A stretch of 64,000 nt of DNA, taken from contig NZ_FOAP01000004.1 of assembly GCF_900109545.1 (NCBI RefSeq), positions 400,219 through 464,218 on the forward strand, read 5' to 3'. The number at the start of each line of letters is the position of its first letter. The stretch's first letter is position 1. The position numbers and the translations under genes were made by a program. This DNA comes from Stigmatella aurantiaca (lineage in GTDB: Bacteria > Myxococcota > Myxococcia > Myxococcales > Myxococcaceae). Below, piece after piece: positions 44,765-53,664 of the stretch. The notes under the pieces were generated by a model. That model worked only from the letters and a program-made list of their open reading frames with translations. It was not told the DNA's origin and made no database searches.

Positions 44765-45328
44765 ATGTCTGCCATCTTCCAGCTCACGCTGTCCCGCCCG
44801 TGGCCCTGGGCCATTCTGGGGCGTGGCTGCCGTGTCCTCTTTCCCTTCACCACGGATGGCCAGGGCCGCACCCAGGCCGTGCGTCCCCCCTCCGCGGCGG
44901 TGGGCCAGTACCTGGCGCTTCAGGCGGGCCGGGGGTGGGATGTCGAGGGGGCGGCCTTCATGGAGCGCCGGATGGGCCTGTATGTGCCCAGTGACGATGG
45001 GCTCCCGGACGGTGCCATCTTCGCGGTGGCGCGGCTGTCCCAGGTGTCCACCGTCTGCAACGACTCGCGCGCCTTTGGCCGGCCGCCCGAGCCCTGGTGG
45101 CGCGGCTCCATCGCCTGGTGGCTGGAGGAGGTGCTCGCCGTGGAGCCCCTGGAGTGCCCGGAGGTGTCCTTCCTCACCCCGGTCTCCCAGGACTTCCTTC
45201 CCGAGCTGAGGGAGCGCTTCTCCCTGGCGCGAGACGGCCTCTGGCGGCCCACCCAGGCCCGGAAGCGGGACTCAGGGGGGGCCGTGGCCTCCAGCAGCAC
45301 CTCGGGGCAGTTCGGCCTCGGCCTCTAG
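44765..45328 (+). CDS. ASCH-domain-like protein
   Basis: A 187-residue protein. The pattern LTLSRPWPWAILGRGCRVLFPF near the N-terminus, then VGQYLALQAGRGWD and LPDGAIFAVARLSQV, follows the order of ASCH/PUA-like domains (PW...G, lG..laIhag..., lP.Gai.g.a.l), which bind RNA or modified nucleosides. The region after residue 120 is unrecognised and ends Ser/Gly-rich. ATG 44765 is taken since homology begins there; ATG 44753 and 44738 are in frame. It is convergent with the depolymerase gene across an 8-bp-stem hairpin. Family call is by motif pattern only. Confidence 0.7.
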   Translation: MSAIFQLTLSRPWPWAILGRGCRVLFPFTTDGQGRTQAVRPPSAAVGQYLALQAGRGWDVEGAAFMERRMGLYVPSDDGLPDGAIFAVARLSQVSTVCNDSRAFGRPPEPWWRGSIAWWLEEVLAVEPLECPEVSFLTPVSQDFLPELRERFSLARDGLWRPTQARKRDSGGAVASSSTSGQFGLGL

Positions 45329-45348
45329 CCTCCTGGCGCGCAGGAGGC
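45328..45348. terminator. Hairpin between convergent ASCH and depolymerase genes
   Basis: GCCTCCTG (45328-45335) pairs perfectly with CAGGAGGC (45341-45348) around a 5-nt loop. It begins at the last base of the ASCH stop codon and lies 14 bp from the end of the convergent gene, so it can serve both strands. Confidence 0.6.
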
Positions 45349-45362
45349 GGCCGGAAGACGGC

Positions 45363-47426
45363 TCAGGGCTCCACGCGGATGCCGTCCACCCAGGCCTTGG
45401 CGCGGCTGACGGTGGAACTCAGGTCTTTCGCGGACACGATGAACTTCAGCGTGACGGTCTTGTTCGCGTATGCGGACAGGTCCAGGTTGGCCCGCTGGGT
45501 CCAGGCGGATTCGGTGACGGTGCCCAGGCCCTTGGTGACGGAGTCCACCACCGTGTCGGTGCCATCGTTGACGACAACCTGGAAGCTCACCGACGCGGAG
45601 GTATTGGCGCCCGAGAGGTCCAGCTTGCGCCAGTAGGTGAGACGCGAGCTGGACGTGAGCTTCACGGTGACGCTGGCGGTCCGCGTGACGGTGTTGAAGG
45701 CCGGCACGGCCGAGCCGGCCAGGGACTTGCTGGAGGACGTGCCGGTCTGGTCACTCGAATCCAGGGCCCACTCGCCCAGGTTCCAGCCCGGGTTGTCGGG
45801 GCCGTTCTGGGAGAAGGTCTCCGAGAAGCGCTCGGCCGCCGCGTTCACCGTCACGCTCACGGAGGCGGACTGGGCGCTGTTGCCGGCGGCATCGAAGGCC
45901 CGGGCGCCCACCGTATGGGTTCCCGCGCTGACGGCGGCGGTGTTCCAGGTGAGGGTGTACGTGCTGCCCGACGGCGTGCCCTGTCCCACGACGGTGCCAT
46001 CGACGAGGAAGTCCACGCGGCTCACGCCGATGTTGTCCGACGCGGTGGCGGTGAGGTTGACGGAGCCGAAGAGGGTGGCCCCGGAGGAGGGCGAAGTGAG
46101 GGCCACGGTGGGGGCGGTGGTGTCCGAGACGCCGCCGGACACGGTGACAGAGACGGTGCTGGAGGCCGTGCTGTTACCGGCGGCATCGAAAGCCCGGGCC
46201 ACGATGGCGTGCGTGCCATTGGCCGCCGCGGCGCTGTTCCAGGTGGCCTCGTAAGGCAGCGTGGTGTCGGTGCCCACGGGCGCGCCGTCGACGAAGAACT
46301 GCACCTGGGTGACCCCCACGTTGTCCGTGGCGCTGGCGGTGAGGCGCACCGTGCCGCTGACATTGGCCCCGGGGGCCGGCGAGGTGAGGCTCACGGTGGG
46401 TGCGACGGTGTCGGAGTTGGTGTTGTCGAGCCCGAAGAAGCGCGCCACGTACCAGGTGGAGCAGATGTTCGTGTCCAGCACGTAGGCGCCCGCGGTGCCG
46501 CAGGCGGCGGTGGTCCCGGGGAACTTCACCGCCGGGTCGATGGCGGTGCCGTGGCCCATGCCGGTGAGATCGTACGTCTCCACCAGGGCCGTGCCCGCGC
46601 TGTCCTTGTAGACCTTGTGGGGGTAGCCCTCCACGGTGTCACTGACGTCCGGCGTCTGGTCGATGCCGTGCACCGCCGTCCACTGCTCCATGCCCTCGTT
46701 CTGGTTGCTGTTCTTCACGGTGTAGTCGGACGTGCCGTGCCAGAAGGACATCTTGGGGTAGGGGCCGCTGTAGCCCGAGTAGGCGCCGCGCACGAGGCTT
46801 GCCCACTGCGCGGGCGTCTTGTCCGAGCCTGGGCTCATGCACGAGAAGCCGCTGGTCATGCTGGTGGCACACTTGTAGGGGATGCCCGCCATCACCGCGC
46901 CGCCCGCGAAGACATCGGGGTAGACCGCGGTCATGACCTGCGTCATCGCGGCACCGGCGGACAGACCGGTGACGAAGACACGGCCGCCGTCGATGGAGTG
47001 GTCCGCCTTCATCTTGTCCACCATCTGCTTGATGGACAGGGCCTCGCCCTGGCCCCGCGCCGTGTCTCCCGGCTCGAACCAATTGAAACAATTGGTTTGA
47101 TTGTTGGAGCTCGATTGCTCGGGATAGACGACGTAGAACTTCAGATGCTCGGCGAGGGCGTTCCACCCCGCCTGGGTGTAGGCATTGGCCGTCTGGGTGC
47201 AGCCGTGCATGGCCACCACCAGGGGCGCATTGGCGGGCACGTTGGCGGGCACGTGCTTCCACATCTTCAGGTTGCCGGGGTTGCTTCCAAATCCCGTCAC
47301 CTGGGTCAACGCGCTCGTTGCTTCTCCCAGGGAAGGTGACTCCTCCGAAGAGAACGTCCCTCCGCATCCGAGCAGCTCCAGCGCCAGCACCGCGCCCACG
47401 GCCCCCACGAAACGTCGCTTCGACAT
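45363..47426 (-). CDS. Extracellular PHB-depolymerase-family esterase with Ig-like domains
   Basis: A 687-residue lipoprotein-type enzyme (lipobox ELLGC, C21). The catalytic domain (about 40-330) is an alpha/beta hydrolase of the LpqC/poly(3-hydroxybutyrate) depolymerase family: oxyanion motif VVAMHGCTQT, nucleophile S156 in VTGLSAGAA, and a late histidine in TGMGHGTAID. Two bacterial Ig-like domains follow (about 345-435 and 440-530, both starting DTxAPTVxLTSP), then a C-terminal beta-sandwich of 150 residues that may bind polymer. It may act on polyhydroxyalkanoate or on esterified plant polymers such as feruloyl xylan; the sequence does not decide this. ATG 47426 lies behind GGAGGACAC. The MFS gene is 33 bp upstream on the same strand. 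Confidence 0.9.
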   Translation of the reverse strand: MSKRRFVGAVGAVLALELLGCGGTFSSEESPSLGEATSALTQVTGFGSNPGNLKMWKHVPANVPANAPLVVAMHGCTQTANAYTQAGWNALAEHLKFYVVYPEQSSSNNQTNCFNWFEPGDTARGQGEALSIKQMVDKMKADHSIDGGRVFVTGLSAGAAMTQVMTAVYPDVFAGGAVMAGIPYKCATSMTSGFSCMSPGSDKTPAQWASLVRGAYSGYSGPYPKMSFWHGTSDYTVKNSNQNEGMEQWTAVHGIDQTPDVSDTVEGYPHKVYKDSAGTALVETYDLTGMGHGTAIDPAVKFPGTTAACGTAGAYVLDTNICSTWYVARFFGLDNTNSDTVAPTVSLTSPAPGANVSGTVRLTASATDNVGVTQVQFFVDGAPVGTDTTLPYEATWNSAAAANGTHAIVARAFDAAGNSTASSTVSVTVSGGVSDTTAPTVALTSPSSGATLFGSVNLTATASDNIGVSRVDFLVDGTVVGQGTPSGSTYTLTWNTAAVSAGTHTVGARAFDAAGNSAQSASVSVTVNAAAERFSETFSQNGPDNPGWNLGEWALDSSDQTGTSSSKSLAGSAVPAFNTVTRTASVTVKLTSSSRLTYWRKLDLSGANTSASVSFQVVVNDGTDTVVDSVTKGLGTVTESAWTQRANLDLSAYANKTVTLKFIVSAKDLSSTVSRAKAWVDGIRVEP

Positions 47427-47459
47427 GTGTCCTCCAGTGCGTCCGGGAGCCTTTGCCTG

Positions 47460-48794
47460 TCACCCGTGTTTTTGGATCGAGTCTGCCGGTTCGAGCGTCT
47501 CGCGGAAGGTCTCCGCGGACAGGTATACCGACACGAGCGTGATGAGGGCGAGCCCCACCATGTAGAGCGACACGGACCAGGGCTCATTGCCGGTGGCTTG
47601 GAGCAGGGCGGTGGCCACCAGGGGGGACAGTCCCCCCGCGAACACGGAGGCGAGCTGGTAGCCGAGAGAGGCGCCGCTGTAGCGCACGCGGGTGCCAAAC
47701 AACTCGGAGAAGAAGCTGGCCTGCGGCCCGTACATGGCGGCGTGGGCGACGATGCCCAGGGAAATGGCCAGCCAGATGGCCCCCGTCTGCTTCGTGTCGA
47801 TGAGCCAGAAGAAGGGGAAGGCGAGCAGCGCGCACCCCACGGCGCCCCCGAGGTACACGGGACGGCGGCCGAGCACATCCGAGAGGGCTCCGAAGCTGGG
47901 AATGGCCACCAGGTGGATGCACGTGGCCACGAGCACGGCCTGGAGCATGGCCGAGCGCTCCATGCCAATGCTGGTGCCGTAAGCGAGCACGAACGTGGTG
48001 ATGATGTAGAAGAAGCCGTTCTCCGCGAAGCGCGCCCCCATGGCCAGGAGGATCTGCTTGGGGTAGGTGCGCAGCACCTCGATGACGGGCAGCCCCCGGG
48101 GCTCGGGAGACTTCTGCTGGTGCGCGGCGCGGAAGGCCGGGGACTCGGCGACGCCCAGGCGGATGAAGATGCCAATGACGATGAGCAGCGCGCTGAAGAG
48201 GAAGGGGACGCGCCAACCCCAGGACAGGAACTGGTCCTCGGGCAGGCTGGAGAAGACGGAGAACACGGCGTTGGCGACGAGCAGGCCCGCGGGCGCGCCC
48301 ATCTGCGGCCAGCTGCCGTAGAAGCCCCGGCGATGCTTGGGGGCGCTCTCCACCGCCATGAGCACCGCGCCGCCCCATTCTCCGCCCAGGCCAAAGCCCT
48401 GGAGGATGCGCAGGATCACCAGGAGGATGGGCGCCCAGACGCCCACGCTCGTGTAGGTGGGCAACAGCCCGATGGCGAACGTCGCCACGCCCATGATGAG
48501 CAGCGTGGCGCTCAGCATGGACTTGCGCCCGAGCTTGTCGCCGAAGTGGCCGAAGATGATGCCACCCAGCGGCCGCGCGATGAAGCCCACCGCGAACGTG
48601 CCGAACGCGGCGAGCGTGCCCATCAACGGATTGAACGAGGGAAAGAACAGGCGGTTGAAGACGAGCGCCGCCGCGGTCCCGTACAGGAAGAAGTCGTACC
48701 ACTCGACCGCCGTGCCGATGAAGCTGGCGGCGGCCACCTTCCAGATGGCGGTGGAGGGCTCGGGGGTGGGGGGCGGAGAAGCGGATGGTGTCAC
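47460..48794 (-). CDS. MFS transporter, metabolite:H+ symporter (MHS) family
   Basis: A 444-residue transporter with 12 predicted helices. The first helix segment IGTAVEWYDFFLYG and the loop motif GHFGDKLGRK, together with QGFGLGGEWGGAVL, identify the MHS group (ProP, ShiA, KgtP). It should import a small organic solute with protons; the substrate is unknown. GTG 48794 has AGGGAA upstream at about seven bases. The depolymerase gene downstream on the same strand raises the idea that it imports the hydrolysis product (for example a hydroxy acid), which is an inference. Confidence 0.92.
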   Translation of the reverse strand: MTPSASPPPTPEPSTAIWKVAAASFIGTAVEWYDFFLYGTAAALVFNRLFFPSFNPLMGTLAAFGTFAVGFIARPLGGIIFGHFGDKLGRKSMLSATLLIMGVATFAIGLLPTYTSVGVWAPILLVILRILQGFGLGGEWGGAVLMAVESAPKHRRGFYGSWPQMGAPAGLLVANAVFSVFSSLPEDQFLSWGWRVPFLFSALLIVIGIFIRLGVAESPAFRAAHQQKSPEPRGLPVIEVLRTYPKQILLAMGARFAENGFFYIITTFVLAYGTSIGMERSAMLQAVLVATCIHLVAIPSFGALSDVLGRRPVYLGGAVGCALLAFPFFWLIDTKQTGAIWLAISLGIVAHAAMYGPQASFFSELFGTRVRYSGASLGYQLASVFAGGLSPLVATALLQATGNEPWSVSLYMVGLALITLVSVYLSAETFRETLEPADSIQKHG

Positions 48795-48879
48795 GTCGTG
48801 TTCCCTCGGCGCGCCCAGGTAGGGCCTGGAGGCTTCTTAGTCGGCGCCGAGGGCAGCGTCTTGACCCATCTTGCCCGGA

Positions 48880-48990
48880 CTACTCGATGGCGAGCGCGGG
48901 ACGGTGGCTGCGCCCGATGCGCAGGACCAGCAGCGAGGCGGCGATGCAGATGAGGCCGGCCACGACCCAGGCTGGGGTGTAGCACGGCCC
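48880..48990 (-). pseudogene. Remnant of a membrane transporter C-terminus
   Basis: About 35 codons read as a final transporter helix and tail (TPAWVVAGLICIAASLLVL, then a basic end), open to a stop at 48880, but the upstream frame contains only Arg-rich nonsense and no transporter. It resembles the end of an MFS protein and lies just upstream of the intact MHS gene, so it may be what is left of a lost or duplicated neighbour. The rest of the 498-bp gap 48795-49292 holds nothing I can name. Confidence 0.45.
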
Positions 48991-49292
48991 CAAGACGGTG
49001 GCGGAACCGGTGGTTCGCGAACGTCGCATCCGTTGAGTGCACCGCCAACGCGGAGGCCGCGCTGAATGGCGCTGCCGTCGAGATATATGCAGGTAATTCA
49101 AGCCATGCCCTCCCATAACGCGACGCGTTGGGCTGTCCGTGACGCAACCGGGCATTCGGGAAAGCGGGCGAAAAATGCCTGGGCCGTGAAAATGCTTTAA
49201 CCCGAAAGATGGGGAGCCCGCCTCTCTACCCCGGCTTCACCCCCCATGGGCGCAATGACTCACGTCGCCCCATGTCTGACCAAGGCGGACTC

Positions 49293-52200
49293 ATGCTTCA
49301 TTTCAAACGTTCCAAGCGATTGCTTCGTGCCCCCTGTGCGGTCCTGTTCCTCACGAGCGCGTGCGCCCCGGCGGGCGGTCCGCCGGAGGACCAGGCCCTG
49401 GCACCGTCCGGCATGGCGGAGGCCGCGCAGCGCGTGTCCATCGCGGCGGCCGTGCTGTCGGCGGGCAAGCCCGCCTCGGCCAGCAGCAGCAATGCCCCCT
49501 ACACGCCGAACAACCTCACCGACGGCAACGCGGGCTCCTATTGGGAGTCTGCCAACGGTGCGTTCCCCCAGTGGGCCCAGATCGACCTGGGCTCGGCCGC
49601 GACCGTCGAGGACATCGTCCTGCGGCTCCCGGCGGGCTGGGAAACGCGCCAGCAGGGCCTGACCGTCCAGTCCTCCTCTGACGGCGCCTCGTTCACCACC
49701 CTCAAGGCCAACGCGGCCTACACGTTCAATCCGTCCACGGGCAACACCGTGACGATCGACGTTCCGGACACCTCCGCGCGGTTCGTGCGCGTGACCCTCA
49801 CGTCCAACACGGGCTGGGGGGCGGGCCAGCTCTCTGAGTTCGAGGTGCGCGGCACCACCAGCAACCCTCCGACGGATCCGCCGCCGAATCCGCCCACCGG
49901 CAGCAACCTGGCCGTGGGCAAGCCCATCGTGGGCTCCTCGACGGAATGGACGTACGTGGCCACCAACGCCAATGACGGCAACGCCGACACGTACTGGGAG
50001 GGCGCGGGCGGCCAGTATCCGAGCCACCTGACGGTCTCGCTCGGCACGAACGTCGACCTCACGGGCATTGTCGTCAAGGTGCCCCCGTCCTCCGCCTGGG
50101 GCAGCCGCACCCAGACCTTCGAGGTTCAGGGCCGTGGCCAGTCGGCCAGCGCGTGGAGCACGCTCAAGGCCTCCGCGGCGTACACGTTCAACCCGGCGAC
50201 CGGCAACTCGGTCACCGTGCCGTTCACCGGCACCGCCTCGGAGGTCCGGGTTGTCTTCACGGGCAACACGGGCTCCGGGAACGGCCAGGTCTCCGAGCTC
50301 CAGATTTACGGCGCCCCCTCGGCCAACCCGGACCTCACGGTCACCGCGGTGACCGCGACGCCGGGTGCTCCGGTCGAGACGGACACCATCACGCTGACGG
50401 CCACGGTGAAGAACATCGGCACCAAGCCGTCCGCGGCGACGGCCATTGATCTCACGGTCGATGGCGCCGAGGCGGCCACCGCCTCCGTGGCCAGCCTCGC
50501 GGCGGGTGCGTCCGCGACCGTGTCGGCCCCGATTGGCAAGAAGGCCGCTGGGTCGTACACGATCGGCGCCATCGTCGATCCGGACCGCACCGTCGTCGAG
50601 CAGAACGAGGGCAACAACGCCTTCAGCAACCCCTCCAAGCTCACGGTGTCGGAGGCTCCCGGGCCTGACCTGCAGGTGCTGAGCATCACCCCGAACCCCG
50701 CGAACCCGGCGGTCGGGTCGGCGGTCAAGTTCAGCGTGGCGGTGAAGAACCGGGGCACCACGGCGGTCAGCGCGGCCACGGTCACCCGGGTCGTGGTGGG
50801 CGGCAGCACGCTCGACACCAGCACCCCGGCCATCGCCTCGGGCGCGACCGTCACCGTGACCACCAGCGGCAGCTGGACCGCCACGAGCGGGGGCGCCACC
50901 GTCACGGCCACGGCCGACGCGACCGGCGCCGTCGCCGAGACCAACGAGACCAACAACACGGCCTCGCAGTCCATCGTGGTCGGCCGCGGGGCGGCGGTGC
51001 CGTGGGTCTCCTACGAGGCCGAGGCGGGCCGCTACCAGGGCACCCTGCTGGAGACGGACCGGCTGCGTACCTTCGGGCACACCAACTTCGCCACCGAGTC
51101 CTCGGGCCGGAAGTCCGTGCGCCTGAACAGCACCGGCCAGTACGTCGAGTTCACCTCGACCAGCCCGGCGAACGCGATCGTCGTGCGCAACTCCATCCCG
51201 GACGCGCCGAACGGCGGCGGCCAGGAGGCCACGATCAGCCTGTACGCCAACGGCACCTTCGTCCGGAAGGTGACCCTCTCGTCGCGGCACAGCTGGCTGT
51301 ACGGGAACGTGGACGGCCCGGAGGCGCTGACCAACACGCCGCAGGCCGACGCCCGGCGCCTGTTCGACGAGTCGAACGCGCTGCTCGCACAGACCTACCC
51401 GGCGGGGACCGTGTTCCGCCTGCAGCGTGACGCGTCGGACACGGCGTCGTTCTACATCATCGACCTGGTCGATCTGGAGCTGGTGGCGCCTGCGTCGAGC
51501 AAGCCCGCCGAGTGCACGTCGATCACCAACTATGGCGCGGTGCCGAACGACGGAATCGACGACACGGACGCGATTCAGCGCGCGGTGACGGATGACCAGA
51601 ACGGCGTCATCAGCTGCGTGTGGATTCCCGCCGGGCAGTGGCGGCAGGAGAAGAAGATCCTCACCGATGACCCGCTCAACCGCGGGATGTGGAACCAGGT
51701 GGGCATCCGGAACGTGACGATCCGTGGTGCGGGCATGTGGCACTCGCAGCTCTACACGACGATCGAGCCGCACAACCAGACGGGCAGCATCAACCACCCG
51801 CACGAGGGTAACTTCGGCTTCGACATTGACGACAACGTCCAGATCTCCGACATCGCGATCTTCGGCTCGGGCCGGATCCGCGGCGGCGACGGCAACGCCG
51901 AGGGCGGCGTCGGCCTGAACGGCCGGTTCGGCAAGAACACGAAGATCACCAACGTGTGGATCGAGCACGCCAACGTGGCGGTCTGGGTGGGCCGTGACTA
52001 CGACAACATTCCCGACCTCTGGGGCCCGGCCGACGGCCTGCAGTTCAGCGGGATGCGCATCCGCAACACCTACGCGGACGGTATCAACTTCAGCAACGGC
52101 ACGCGGAACTCGCGGGTGTTCAACTCGTCGTTCCGCACCACCGGTGACGACTCCCTGGCGGTCTGGGCCAACCCCTACGTCAAGGACCGGGCGGTGGACA

Positions 52201-52733
52201 TCGCCCACGACAACCGCTTCGTCAACAACACGATCCAGCTGCCCTGGCGGGCGAACGGCATCGCGATCTACGGCGGCTACGGCAACACGATCGAGAACAA
52301 CCTCATCTACGACACGATGAACTACCCCGGCATCATGCTGGCGACCGACCACGATCCCTTGCCCTTCTCGGGCACGACGCTGATCGCCAACAACGGGCTC
52401 TACCGCACGGGTGGCGCGTTCTGGAACGAGGACCAGGAGTTCGGGGCCATCACGCTGTTCCCGTCGACGCGGGACATCGTGGGCGTCACCATCCGGGACA
52501 CCGACATCTATGACTCGACCTACGACGGCATCCAGTTCAAGAACGGTGGCGGCAACATGCCGGACGTGGCGATCACCAACGTGCGGATCAGCAACTCGCT
52601 CAACGGGTCTGGCATCCTGGCCATGGCGGGCGCCCGCGGCAACGCGGTGCTGACCAACGTCACCATCACCGGCTCGGCCGAAGGCAACGTCGACAAGGAG
52701 CCGGGCTCGCCGTTCGTCATCACGGGCCAGTAA
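49293..52733 (+). CDS. GH87 alpha-1,3-glucanase / mycodextranase with discoidin and CARDB modules
   Basis: A 1146-residue secreted enzyme with lipobox LTSAC. Two discoidin/F5-F8 domains (about 40-190, 205-345), two CARDB beta-sandwiches (about 350-455, 460-560), a CBM-like domain (WVSYEAEAGRYQG, about 570-730) and a right-handed beta-helix catalytic domain (about 740-1146) are visible in order. The catalytic core matches GH87: D929 in NTYADGINFS and D952/D953 in TTGDDSLAV, with the same spacing as the three catalytic aspartates known in Paenibacillus Agl-KA. It should cut alpha-1,3- or alternating alpha-1,3/1,4-glucan of fungal walls or biofilms. ATG 49293 sits at the signal peptide; ATG 49272 is possible. 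A strong terminator follows. Confidence 0.92.
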   Translation: MLHFKRSKRLLRAPCAVLFLTSACAPAGGPPEDQALAPSGMAEAAQRVSIAAAVLSAGKPASASSSNAPYTPNNLTDGNAGSYWESANGAFPQWAQIDLGSAATVEDIVLRLPAGWETRQQGLTVQSSSDGASFTTLKANAAYTFNPSTGNTVTIDVPDTSARFVRVTLTSNTGWGAGQLSEFEVRGTTSNPPTDPPPNPPTGSNLAVGKPIVGSSTEWTYVATNANDGNADTYWEGAGGQYPSHLTVSLGTNVDLTGIVVKVPPSSAWGSRTQTFEVQGRGQSASAWSTLKASAAYTFNPATGNSVTVPFTGTASEVRVVFTGNTGSGNGQVSELQIYGAPSANPDLTVTAVTATPGAPVETDTITLTATVKNIGTKPSAATAIDLTVDGAEAATASVASLAAGASATVSAPIGKKAAGSYTIGAIVDPDRTVVEQNEGNNAFSNPSKLTVSEAPGPDLQVLSITPNPANPAVGSAVKFSVAVKNRGTTAVSAATVTRVVVGGSTLDTSTPAIASGATVTVTTSGSWTATSGGATVTATADATGAVAETNETNNTASQSIVVGRGAAVPWVSYEAEAGRYQGTLLETDRLRTFGHTNFATESSGRKSVRLNSTGQYVEFTSTSPANAIVVRNSIPDAPNGGGQEATISLYANGTFVRKVTLSSRHSWLYGNVDGPEALTNTPQADARRLFDESNALLAQTYPAGTVFRLQRDASDTASFYIIDLVDLELVAPASSKPAECTSITNYGAVPNDGIDDTDAIQRAVTDDQNGVISCVWIPAGQWRQEKKILTDDPLNRGMWNQVGIRNVTIRGAGMWHSQLYTTIEPHNQTGSINHPHEGNFGFDIDDNVQISDIAIFGSGRIRGGDGNAEGGVGLNGRFGKNTKITNVWIEHANVAVWVGRDYDNIPDLWGPADGLQFSGMRIRNTYADGINFSNGTRNSRVFNSSFRTTGDDSLAVWANPYVKDRAVDIAHDNRFVNNTIQLPWRANGIAIYGGYGNTIENNLIYDTMNYPGIMLATDHDPLPFSGTTLIANNGLYRTGGAFWNEDQEFGAITLFPSTRDIVGVTIRDTDIYDSTYDGIQFKNGGGNMPDVAITNVRISNSLNGSGILAMAGARGNAVLTNVTITGSAEGNVDKEPGSPFVITGQ

Positions 52734-52754
52734 CCCAACGGAGCCTGTGTGAAC

Positions 52755-52788
52755 CACCGGCGCGCGGAGAGATTTCCACGCGCCGGTG
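52755..52788 (+). terminator. Ten-bp stem terminator after the GH87 gene
   Basis: CACCGGCGCG (52755-52764) pairs perfectly with CGCGCCGGTG (52779-52788), loop 14 nt, 21 bp after the stop. The following gap to 52963 contains a small palindrome GTTCA-C-TGAAC near 52807-52817 and presumably the promoter of the isomerase gene. Confidence 0.6.
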
Positions 52789-52963
52789 CGTTCCCTTGAC
52801 GCGTCAGTTCACTGAACAGACATGTCAAACCTCGCCCTGAGGGCCCAAAGTGGCCTGTTGGAGGACTCCAGACGCTGGCACGTGAATTGGATTGAGACGG
52901 AACCGCCGCGGCGGTGTGGCGGGCTGTTTTCCACCGTTTCCATCATTCCAGGGGTCCAGCTTC

Positions 52964-53647
52964 ATGAAGCATCTTGCATTCATTCTCCTTTTCACGGCAG
53001 CGGGAGCACAAGCGGCGGTGCCGCTCGCGACAGATAAAGAGCGGGACAGCTACACCTTGGGGCAGGACGTCGCGGATTCGATCAAGCGGAACGAGATCGA
53101 CCTGGACATCAATGCGCTGGTGCAGGGCATTCGGGACAAGCTGGAGGGAAAGCCCTCGCTCTTGAATGGGACGGAGCTCACCAAGGCCCGGGACCGGGCT
53201 CAGAACTCGATGCTCCAGAACCGGCAGAAGAAGCTCGCGGCGGACACGGCGAAGTACGGCTCAGCGGGCCAGGAGTTCCTGGCGAAGAACAAGGCCCAGA
53301 AGGGCGTCATCACCACGGCGAGCGGTCTCCAGTACCAGGTACTGACCGCCACCCCGGGCCCACGTCCGGGCCCCGCGAACCGCGTGGTGTTCGAGTTCAA
53401 GGGAACGATTGTAGGGGGCAATGGCGTGGAGTTCGACAGCTCCGCGGCCCAAGGAAAAATATCTGTCATGGGCGTCAGTGACGGCATCAAGGGCTGGGCG
53501 GAGGCCTTCCAGCTCATGACACTGGGCAGCAGGTACCGCTTCGCCGTTCCTCCGCATCTGGCCTATGGCGCACAGGGTCTTCCCGGCAAAATCCCTCCGA
53601 ACGCAACGTTGATCTACGAGATCACCCTGCGTGACGTGGCGAAGTGA
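52964..53647 (+). CDS. FKBP-type peptidyl-prolyl isomerase, Mip/FkpA-like, exported
   Basis: A 227-residue protein with a Sec signal (MKHLAFILLFTAAGAQA), an N-terminal helical dimerisation region (about 25-115, starting KERDSYTLGQDVADSI as in FkpA/Mip) and an FKBP domain (about 120-227: TASGLQYQVL, VEFDSS, GWAEAFQLM, AYGAQG, PPNATLIYEI). It should catalyse proline isomerisation and chaperone proteins in the periplasm. ATG 52964 begins the signal peptide. The lipase gene starts 17 bp after its stop (a GTG overlaps the stop), so it may assist folding of that secreted enzyme. Confidence 0.94.
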   Translation: MKHLAFILLFTAAGAQAAVPLATDKERDSYTLGQDVADSIKRNEIDLDINALVQGIRDKLEGKPSLLNGTELTKARDRAQNSMLQNRQKKLAADTAKYGSAGQEFLAKNKAQKGVITTASGLQYQVLTATPGPRPGPANRVVFEFKGTIVGGNGVEFDSSAAQGKISVMGVSDGIKGWAEAFQLMTLGSRYRFAVPPHLAYGAQGLPGKIPPNATLIYEITLRDVAK

Positions 53648-53664
53648 AAGGCCAGGGACATGCC

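Noticed and set aside
49260..52757. 1165-codon open frame on the minus strand
   Set aside because: Antisense of the GH87 gene; the translation is Arg/Val/His-rich without motifs.
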